NCBI GenBank assembly: GCA_003241485.1
Contig: QFQD01000069.1
Location: forward strand, 1-19,413
Direction: 5' to 3'
DNA: 19,413 bases
Source of the DNA: Ancylobacter novellus
GTDB taxonomy: Bacteria; Pseudomonadota; Alphaproteobacteria; Rhizobiales; Xanthobacteraceae
The notes beneath the pieces are model-generated. The model was not told the DNA's origin. It worked only from the letters and a program-made list of their open reading frames with translations, and did no database searches. Shown piece after piece: positions 14,614 to 19,413 of this stretch. The first letter of the stretch is position 1. The number at the start of each line of letters is the position of its first letter. The position numbers and the translations under genes were made by a program.

Positions 14614-14897
14614 TCCACCACTTTCGGCACGGCGAAGAAGCCGTCCTCGGCGAGCGGCGCATTGGCCAGCACACGCTCGGGGTAGAAGCCGTCATTCACC
14701 ACATCGGCCCGTAAGGGCAGCTTCAGCGGGATGACGCTCGTCATCGGCTCGACGTCGGTGGTGTCCACCTCGCCGAGCTGCTCCACGAAGGCGAGAATGG
14801 CATTGAGCTCGCCCTGCAGATGGGCCACCTCGTCCTCTGTCACGGCGATGCGCGCCAGATGCGCCACTCGCCGGACCGTCGCCTGATCGACCGACAT
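14610..14897 (-). CDS. gatC: Aspartyl/glutamyl-tRNA amidotransferase subunit C
   Basis: Small 95-aa subunit that wraps around the GatA/GatB interface and stabilises the complex. The N-terminal helices VRRVAHLARIAVTEDEV and LNAILAFVEQLGEVDTTDVEP, and the C-terminal LRADVVNDG and ILANAP-like (VLANAPLAEDGFFAVPKVVE) segment, are diagnostic. Start ATG 14897 fits the family. It is first in the gatC-gatA-chorismate mutase unit, has a good upstream promoter, and overlaps gatA by four bases. Confidence 0.96.
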   Translation of the reverse strand: MSVDQATVRRVAHLARIAVTEDEVAHLQGELNAILAFVEQLGEVDTTDVEPMTSVIPLKLPLRADVVNDGFYPERVLANAPLAEDGFFAVPKVVE

Positions 14898-14933
14898 CCG
14901 AAATCCCAGTTCAACTGAAAACCGATGCGCGCC

Positions 14934-14962
14934 CTATAGCAGGCGGGTGCGGCGCACCGCAA
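14934..14962 (-). promoter_or_regulatory. Promoter of gatC-gatA
   Basis: On the minus strand TTGCGG (14957-14962) and CTATAG (14934-14939) are 17 bp apart, a strong alphaproteobacterial match. The start site would be near 14927, about 30 bp before the gatC ATG. Confidence 0.6.
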
Positions 14963-15012
14963 CGCGCGGCACCCTGCATCGGTGGAGATCGAATGTCGGT
15001 CGCCGCCCCCCC

Positions 15013-15042
15013 GACGGGCAAACTCGTGAAAAGCCGCCCGTC
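15013..15042 (-). terminator. Terminator-like hairpin after the small secreted protein genes
   Basis: GACGGGC (15013-15019) and GCCCGTC (15036-15042) are perfect inverted repeats around a 16-nt loop, 22 bp after the stop of the minus-strand gene ending at 15065. No T run follows, so it may be a weak or Rho-assisted end, or simply a mRNA 3' hairpin. Confidence 0.35.
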
Positions 15043-15064
15043 AGGAACACTCAATCAGCAAAGA

Positions 15065-15370
15065 TCAGGACTTCGCCTGCGCCAGGCACTGGCCCGCCGC
15101 TTCAGCGTTGCCGCGCGCCGCGCCACGATCGATCTTGCCGGACATGGCCAGCGACTTGGTGGTGTCGGTGACGACAGTGCGCACATCGCCGCCACCAACG
15201 ACCTGAGCAACGGTCGCGGAATAGATCATCTTACCATCCGGCGTCAGGCCGGCAGCGCAGGCGTCGCCCGCCGCGCGATCGGCATAAGCGGCGCTGCCAA
15301 TGGCAAGAACGGCGCCGACGCAGAGCGCGCCAGCGGCACCACGGATCAGGGCGGCATTGAGGGACTTCAT
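15065..15370 (-). CDS. Small exported protein of unknown function
   Basis: A 101-aa protein with a signal peptide (Lys2, hydrophobic 7-28, likely cleavage after AYA at 30). The mature part is about 71 residues with two Cys (38 and 95) near its ends, probably one disulfide, and a central TPDGKMIYSATVAQV stretch. I do not recognise a named family; similar short secreted proteins are common in Hyphomicrobiales. AGGAG lies seven bases before ATG 15370. Only 26 bp separate it from the preceding minus-strand gene, so the two are probably one transcript. Confidence 0.75.
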   Translation of the reverse strand: MKSLNAALIRGAAGALCVGAVLAIGSAAYADRAAGDACAAGLTPDGKMIYSATVAQVVGGGDVRTVVTDTTKSLAMSGKIDRGAARGNAEAAGQCLAQAKS

Positions 15371-15396
15371 GGATGTTCTCCTAGGTGTGTGAAGTT

Positions 15397-15741
15397 CTAG
15401 CGCAGGCCCGGTCGATTGACCGGCCCGCCGGCATTAACGCCCGGTCCGGGGCGCGCCACCGCACGCGTGGCCGGCGTACCTGCAACGCCAACGCCCGGCG
15501 CGCCAACGCCCCCGACGCAGCCCACGGGGTAGCCCGGCCGCGTGCAGTAAACGGCAGCCCGTGCCGCAGGAGCGGTCCGCACCACGCAGCCGACGGGAAT
15601 GCCCGGGCCGGTGCAATAGACAACAGCAGCTTCGGCACGCCCGCCGACGAGGAACAACGGCGCCGCAAGCAGCGTCAGCGCCGCGGCGTAGCGCAGAGCG
15701 CGCCGGCGGCTGGAGACCATATGGTCATGAATGGAAGTCAT
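15397..15741 (-). CDS. Small exported Gly/Pro-rich protein with duplicated Cys motif
   Basis: A 114-aa protein, unknown function. After a basic N-terminus (SSRRRALRY, 10-18) and a hydrophobic core (19-33), signal cleavage is likely near residue 38. The run of Arg is loosely Tat-like but lacks the full motif. The mature part carries two copies of a Cys-pair motif, VVYCTGPGIPVGCV (40-53) and AVYCTRPGYPVGCV (63-76), then a flexible Gly/Pro/Ala/Val tail. GGGAGG at a six-base spacing fixes ATG 15741; upstream in-frame codons to 15879 overlap the divergent gene and are not convincing. It is first of a two-gene unit and is transcribed away from the two-segment winged-helix gene, with only 98 bp between them. 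Confidence 0.72.
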   Translation of the reverse strand: MTSIHDHMVSSRRRALRYAAALTLLAAPLFLVGGRAEAAVVYCTGPGIPVGCVVRTAPAARAAVYCTRPGYPVGCVGGVGAPGVGVAGTPATRAVARPGPGVNAGGPVNRPGLR

Positions 15742-15779
15742 CTGTGCCTCCCTCGGCTGTTCCCTTGTGGAAACGGGGG

Positions 15780-15808
15780 CATAATGGGTAGAGACACCAG
15801 ACGCGCAA
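15780..15808 (-). promoter_or_regulatory. Likely promoter of the small secreted protein pair
   Basis: Minus-strand TTGCGC (15803-15808) and ATTATG (15780-15785) are 17 bp apart, about 39 bp upstream of ATG 15741. The same 98-bp divergent gap must also hold the promoter of the plus-strand gene, so a regulator binding here could act on both. Confidence 0.4.
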
Positions 15809-15839
15809 TGTCGATTTTTGGTCAGATCAGCCGAGAGGA

Positions 15840-16736
15840 ATGATGGGCTCCGCAGCGTTGGCAGCCATCCCGTGCGCACCCGGCGTGTCGGCAGAGGAGA
15901 TGACCGCGCGTAGCGCTCTTCGCGCCCGCCCGGACTTTCCGCAGATTGCCCGGCAGACCGTTCTCGACCTCAGCCGCGCCTATCAGGGCAACCTGCTCCT
16001 CACGCGGCTGCTGAACGACCGCGCGCGAATCGTCCTCGCGCTGCTGATGCTCGACCTCAATTTCGAACCGCCCGACGCACCCGGCCTCACGGTCGGGCGG
16101 CTCAAGACCGAAGCCACCGCCCTCGGCTTGTGCAGTCCCGGGCGCGTGGCGGCGATTCTCGCGGCCGCGCGTCTCCTCGGCCTTGTTACCTCGGCCCCGG
16201 ATATCGACCGGCGGCGCCGGCGGCTCGTCGTCACGCCGCGACTCATCGAAATTCACAAGGAGCGTTGGCGCACGGTGCTCGGGGCGATGCGGCCGGCTTT
16301 CCCGGAGGGAGAGATCGGCCTTGCCCATCTTGACGACCCGCGTTTCCTCGCCGCCTTTGTCGCGGCGTTGCTGAGGCCGTTCCGGGCTGGTTGGCGCATA
16401 GGCCAGGAAGTCCCGTGGCTGCGTTTCTTCGCCGACCGGGATGGCGGACTGCTCGTGGCTTTCGCGCTCTACGAAGCGGCCCATACCGGCACGCCACTTG
16501 CCGTCGCGCCGTTGGCGCGCAACTTCCGCGTCTCGCGCTCCCACGTCGCCGACATTCTGGCGAAGGCGGCCGAGGCTGGCCTCGTGGAGCGTGTCGACGC
16601 GCCGGCGAAGAGCGGCCCCGGCTTCCTCGCGAAGCCGCCGCTCATGGACGCAATCGAGGCTTTCTCCGCCATCGCCCTGGTGCGGCAGGCCTACGCCGTC
16701 CGGGAGGCCCTGGCGGCGCTCCCGCCGCCACAGTGA
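15840..16736 (+). CDS. Uncharacterised protein with two winged-helix-like segments
   Basis: A 298-aa soluble protein I cannot place in a named family. Two stretches look like winged helix-turn-helix domains. Residues about 83-133 read LTVGRLKTEATALGLCSPGRVAAILAAA, then LLGLV and an Arg-rich wing (DIDRRRRRLVV). Residues about 219-253 read APLARNFRVSRSHVADILAKA, then GLVERV. Between them is a helical region with conserved-looking aromatic residues (Trp143, Trp185, Trp193). This suggests a DNA-binding regulator, by inference. GAGAGGA directly precedes tandem ATG codons at 15840 and 15843. A later ATG at 15900, just after GCAGAGGAG, is possible and would remove an Ala-rich leader. It is divergent from two small secreted proteins and convergent with the UPF0173 hydrolase, 21 bp away. 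Confidence 0.7.
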   Translation: MMGSAALAAIPCAPGVSAEEMTARSALRARPDFPQIARQTVLDLSRAYQGNLLLTRLLNDRARIVLALLMLDLNFEPPDAPGLTVGRLKTEATALGLCSPGRVAAILAAARLLGLVTSAPDIDRRRRRLVVTPRLIEIHKERWRTVLGAMRPAFPEGEIGLAHLDDPRFLAAFVAALLRPFRAGWRIGQEVPWLRFFADRDGGLLVAFALYEAAHTGTPLAVAPLARNFRVSRSHVADILAKAAEAGLVERVDAPAKSGPGFLAKPPLMDAIEAFSAIALVRQAYAVREALAALPPPQ

Positions 16737-16757
16737 TGAACGACTTCGGCAGCGGTA

Positions 16758-17462
16758 TCAGCCTTTGCCGAAGTCGCGCGCGCGCCCTTTCTCCGGCACC
16801 ACCACGGTCGCCTCTTCGCCAACCAGCGCAACGAAGCGGTCGGCATTCGGCTCCAGCAGGCCGAACGTCGCGTAGTGGGCGGGAATAATGGTCAGCCCGC
16901 CGAGATAGCGTGTCACCGCAAGTGCCGCCGACTCTGGCCCCATGGTGAAGCGGTCGCCGATCGGCACGATGACGATCTCCGGCTGATGCAGCTCGGCGAT
17001 CAGTGCCATGTCCGAGAAAATGTCCGTGTCGCCCATGTGCCAGAGCGTCGGCTCGCCGGGGGCTTTGACGACCAGACCATTGGCATTGCCGAGATAGACG
17101 CTCGCGCCATCGACAATCATTCCCGAGGAGTGATCGGCGCGCACCATGCTGACAGCGAAGCCATCAAGGTGAACGGTGCCGCCCGTATTCATCATCTCCA
17201 GCTTCTCGACGCCCTGCGTGCCGAGCCAGCTCGCGAGATCGGCATTCGCCACCACGGTCGCGCCGCTGGCCTTGGCGATCGCGACCGTGTCGCCGACATG
17301 GTCACCATGGCCATGCGTCAGCAGGACATGCGTCACACCCGCGCTCGCCGCTTCGACGCTGCCCCCAAACGCGGGATTTCCCGAGAAGAAGGGGTCGATC
17401 AGCACGACCTTGTCGGCAAACTCAAGTCGGAAGGCCGCATGGCCGAACCAGGTGATCTTCAT
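16758..17462 (-). CDS. Metal-dependent hydrolase, UPF0173 (metallo-beta-lactamase fold)
   Basis: A 234-aa protein of the UPF0173 group; fold and metal site are clear, the substrate unknown. The binuclear site is complete: His50, His52, Asp54 and His55 in HGHGDHVGD, His111 (RADHSSG), Asp145 (HMGDTDIF) and His196 (PAHYATF). MKITWFGHAAFRLE is the typical N-terminus, so the start is ATG 17462, with AGGAG about seven bases upstream; the ORF extension upstream is intergenic. It is divergent from ruvX. Confidence 0.93.
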   Translation of the reverse strand: MKITWFGHAAFRLEFADKVVLIDPFFSGNPAFGGSVEAASAGVTHVLLTHGHGDHVGDTVAIAKASGATVVANADLASWLGTQGVEKLEMMNTGGTVHLDGFAVSMVRADHSSGMIVDGASVYLGNANGLVVKAPGEPTLWHMGDTDIFSDMALIAELHQPEIVIVPIGDRFTMGPESAALAVTRYLGGLTIIPAHYATFGLLEPNADRFVALVGEEATVVVPEKGRARDFGKG

Positions 17463-17488
17463 TCGCGTCTCCTTGCCTCTGCCGGCGG

Positions 17489-17516
17489 TAGATAATCTCG
17501 CGACAGGACAGCACAA
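17489..17516 (-). promoter_or_regulatory. Likely promoter of the UPF0173 hydrolase gene
   Basis: Minus-strand TTGTGC (17511-17516) and TATCTA (17489-17494) are 16 bp apart and about 27 bp upstream of ATG 17462. Confidence 0.4.
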
Positions 17517-17596
17517 GGTCGCGCAGACGCCTTCCCCAACCGCCCGGCGGCGGGTCGAAGTGGCGCGCCGCCCGGCGGCGTGCTAGCGCTCGCGCC

Positions 17597-18079
17597 ATGC
17601 CCGCTCCCATTCTCACCATCGCCGATGCCGCCCCTCTCCTGCCGCCACGCGGCGGGCTGATCGGGCTCGACCTTGGCACCAAGACCATCGGCGTCGCGAG
17701 TTCGGATCCGGAGCGTCGCCTTGCCGCGCCGGTCGAGACGATAGCGCGCAAGCAATTCACGCCGGATGCGGGGCGAATCCTGTCGCTGGCGACAGCGCGC
17801 GGGGCCATCGGCTTCGTGCTCGGCCTGCCGGTCAACATGGATGGAAGCGAGGGGCCGCGAGCGCAGGCGAGCCGCGCCTTCGCCCGCAACCTCGCCCGGC
17901 TGACGGAGCTGCCGATCCTTCTGTGGGACGAGCGCCTGTCCACGGCCGCCGTCGAGCGCGACATGATCGCCATGGACATGAGCCGCGCCCGCCGTGCGGA
18001 AGTGGTCGACCAGCAGGCGGCGACCTTCATTCTGCAGGGTGCGCTGGACCGCCTCCGGTTCATCGCCACGAACGGTTGA
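17597..18079 (+). CDS. ruvX: RuvX/YqgF family pre-16S rRNA nuclease
   Basis: RNase H-fold nuclease of 160 aa, also called Holliday junction resolvase-like protein. In E. coli YqgF is essential and processes the 5' end of pre-16S rRNA. Catalytic acids are Asp25 in GLDLGTKTIG, Glu112 in WDERLST and Asp138 in VDQQAATFIL. GLPVNMDGSEGPRAQ (76-90) is the family signature. The N-terminal LPPRGGLIGLDLG is alphaproteobacterial in style. ATG 17597 has no clear ribosome site, and a GCTAGC -10-like hexamer lies only 10-16 bp upstream, so the mRNA could be nearly leaderless. The AEC transporter gene follows after 16 bp. Confidence 0.93.
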   Translation: MPAPILTIADAAPLLPPRGGLIGLDLGTKTIGVASSDPERRLAAPVETIARKQFTPDAGRILSLATARGAIGFVLGLPVNMDGSEGPRAQASRAFARNLARLTELPILLWDERLSTAAVERDMIAMDMSRARRAEVVDQQAATFILQGALDRLRFIATNG

Positions 18080-18095
18080 ACTGGTACGGCCCGTC

Positions 18096-19010
18096 ATGTC
18101 CCTCGTGCTCGGCGCACTCCTCCCGGTCTTCCTCGTCATCGCCCTAGGGGCTGTTCTGAAACGGGGCCTGCTGCCGGAGGCCTCGCACTGGATCGCACTG
18201 GAACGGCTGACCTATTTCGTGCTGTTTCCGGCGTTGCTCATCGTCAGCATCGCCCGCGCCGACCTTGGCGAGGTCGCCGTCGTTGAAGTGTCGACCGCGC
18301 TGCTGGGCGCCGTTGCCCTGTTCGGCGTTCTGCTGAGCCTCTTCCGCCGTCCCCTATCGGACGCGCTGGGCCTGAACGGTCCGAGCTACACCTCGCTTTT
18401 CCAGGGTGCCTTGCGCTGGAACACCTATATCGCGCTGGCCGTCTCCGGTTCGCTTGCAGGGCCGAAAGGCCTAGCCGTCGCCGCGGTCGGGCTGGCGGTG
18501 ATGATCCCCGCGCTGAACACGCTGAGCGTGATCGTGCTTGCGCGCCATGGCGAGAATGGCGGCACCAGCAATCGCCTGCTGCTCCTGCAGCTTGTACGCA
18601 ACCCGTTCATCTGGTCGTGCGGCGCGGGTGCACTCATCAACGCCTTCAGCGTACCCATCCCCCCGGTTATCCTGACCTTTGCCGATATTCTCGGGCGCGC
18701 CTCGCTGGCGCTCGGGCTGCTGGTGGTCGGCGCCGGACTTCGCCTGGGCGACCTGCGGCGGCCCCGGCTGGCAACATGGGTATCGTGCGCGATCAAACTC
18801 GTGGCACTGCCGACGGCAGCGATCGCCATAGGGCTGGCGCTCGGGCTGAGGGAAATCGATCTTCTGGTCGTCGCCGTCGGCGCAAATGGCTATGTGCTCG
18901 CGCGGCAGATGGGTGGCGACGCGCCCCTGCTGGCGGAGATGCTGACCGTCCAGACCCTGCTCGCCGCGGCGACGATGCCGATGGTCATCGCCCTCGTCGC
19001 ACATCTCTAG
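18096..19010 (+). CDS. AEC family transporter (auxin efflux carrier-like)
   Basis: Inner-membrane carrier of 304 aa with about ten helices in two five-helix halves, typical of bacterial AEC proteins, which move organic anions such as malate or malonate. The substrate cannot be predicted. Family features are the N-terminal LPVFLVIALGAVLKRGLLP, the helix-breaking ALRWNTYIALA region, LVRNPFIWSCGAGALIN before the second half, and ALGLLVVGAGLRLGDLR. I start at ATG 18096 because the longer frame from 17994 lies within ruvX. It is probably co-transcribed with ruvX and ends in a strong terminator. Confidence 0.9.
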   Translation: MSLVLGALLPVFLVIALGAVLKRGLLPEASHWIALERLTYFVLFPALLIVSIARADLGEVAVVEVSTALLGAVALFGVLLSLFRRPLSDALGLNGPSYTSLFQGALRWNTYIALAVSGSLAGPKGLAVAAVGLAVMIPALNTLSVIVLARHGENGGTSNRLLLLQLVRNPFIWSCGAGALINAFSVPIPPVILTFADILGRASLALGLLVVGAGLRLGDLRRPRLATWVSCAIKLVALPTAAIAIGLALGLREIDLLVVAVGANGYVLARQMGGDAPLLAEMLTVQTLLAAATMPMVIALVAHL

Positions 19011-19017
19011 AAACGCC

Positions 19018-19045
19018 GACGGGCGGCCCGAAGCCGCCCGTCTTT
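19018..19045 (+). terminator. Intrinsic terminator after the AEC transporter gene
   Basis: GACGGGCGGC and GCCGCCCGTC form a perfect ten-base-pair stem with loop CCGAA, followed by TTT. It lies seven bases after the stop codon and, sitting between convergent genes, could slow transcription from both sides. Confidence 0.85.
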
Positions 19046-19064
19046 CAGTCCCTGCTCAAGTCCG

Positions 19065-19413
19065 TCAGCAATTGGTCCAGTAGCCGGTGCCGCGATTGGG
19101 GTTCACCTCGACCCAGCAGCGGCCGGGCGAGCGCGAGTAGCCAGAGCGGCTGTAATAGGTCGAGCCCGAATCATAGGCGTCGTAGCCGTCATCATAATAA
19201 CGGTTGCGCTGCGCCTGATTGGCGATGATGGCGCCGGTGACAAGGCCCGCGCCGATGCCGATCGCCGCAGCGCAGCCGGCGCGGCACTTCACATTCTCCA
19301 CCGGCAGAGCAGTACTCGCCTTGACGGTATCGGCCATGCCTGCGCCGCCAAGAGGTGCAGCGGAAGCGGGAAGAGCGGTGAAGGCGGTCATCGCCGCCAT
19401 GACGCCGATAGCC
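19065..19413 (-). CDS. Exported Tyr-rich small protein (5' end beyond the window)
   Basis: The visible 116 codons begin inside a signal peptide: the frame stays open to the window edge, reading AIGVMAAMTAFTALPASAAP, so the true start is outside. After likely cleavage near ASA, two Cys (KCRAGC) precede a Gly-zipper-like hydrophobic stretch AAIGIGAGLVTGAIIANQ. A Tyr/Asp/Ser-rich segment (YYDDGYDAYDSGSTYY) follows, then a C-terminal RCWVEVNPNRGTGYWTNC with two more Cys. I do not recognise a named family; the hydrophobic Gly-rich stretch suggests membrane or outer-envelope association. It is convergent with the AEC transporter gene across the terminator. Confidence 0.7.
   Translation of the reverse strand, partial: AIGVMAAMTAFTALPASAAPLGGAGMADTVKASTALPVENVKCRAGCAAAIGIGAGLVTGAIIANQAQRNRYYDDGYDAYDSGSTYYSRSGYSRSPGRCWVEVNPNRGTGYWTNC

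Overview
The window is high-GC DNA from an alphaproteobacterium, most likely of the order Hyphomicrobiales (Rhizobiales); a Xanthobacteraceae-like lineage is a guess. The reasons are the indirect Gln/Asn-tRNA pathway (gatCAB), an alphaproteobacterial RuvX, small signal-peptide proteins of the kind common in this group, TTG(A/C)-type promoters, and a FixK/FNR-type box. Genes are tightly packed and many share ATGA or TGATG stop/start overlaps. I see no transposon, prophage, CRISPR array or rRNA.

Left part (1-4173, mostly minus strand) is a terminal-oxidase locus: a CtaG-type copper assembly protein, a CopD/HemJ-like membrane protein, a lipoprotein cytochrome c oxidase subunit II and subunit I (cut by the left edge, with a C-terminal extension that may lead into a subunit III domain). 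A DUF2231 membrane protein gene lies in the middle of this locus on the opposite strand, overlapping one neighbour and only 33 bp from the start of the other. Subunit I has Gln where canonical A-type oxidases have the K-channel lysine.

Middle part (4174-9300): a small CHCC zinc-finger protein, an FAD monooxygenase and an EamA-type exporter run on the plus strand. They are followed by about 490 bp without an intact gene, which holds a frameshifted relic of an L-fuconate dehydratase gene. A tRNA-Ser(GCT) on the minus strand with its own promoter comes next, then a YfcG/YghU-like glutathione transferase (minus) and a secreted protein built from three copies of a Cys...Cys motif (plus).

Right-centre part (9296-14897): amidotransferase genes in two minus-strand blocks, gatB plus a GNAT acetyltransferase and gatC-gatA plus a chorismate mutase. 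Between them sit two plus-strand genes, a PLP-dependent threonine/serine dehydratase and a DUF6455 cysteine protein. The latter is preceded by a near-perfect FNR/FixK box that overlaps the dehydratase stop codon.

Right part (15065-19413): two small secreted proteins (minus) diverge from an uncharacterised protein with two winged-helix-like segments. Then come a UPF0173 metallo-beta-lactamase-fold hydrolase (minus), ruvX and an AEC-family transporter (plus) ending in a strong intrinsic terminator, and a truncated secreted Tyr-rich protein at the edge.

Most of the window is ordinary core and accessory alphaproteobacterial content. The least explained items are the three-repeat secreted protein, the two-segment winged-helix protein with its divergent small secreted proteins, the oxidase variant with its opposed DUF2231 gene, and the DUF6455 gene under a probable oxygen-responsive box.
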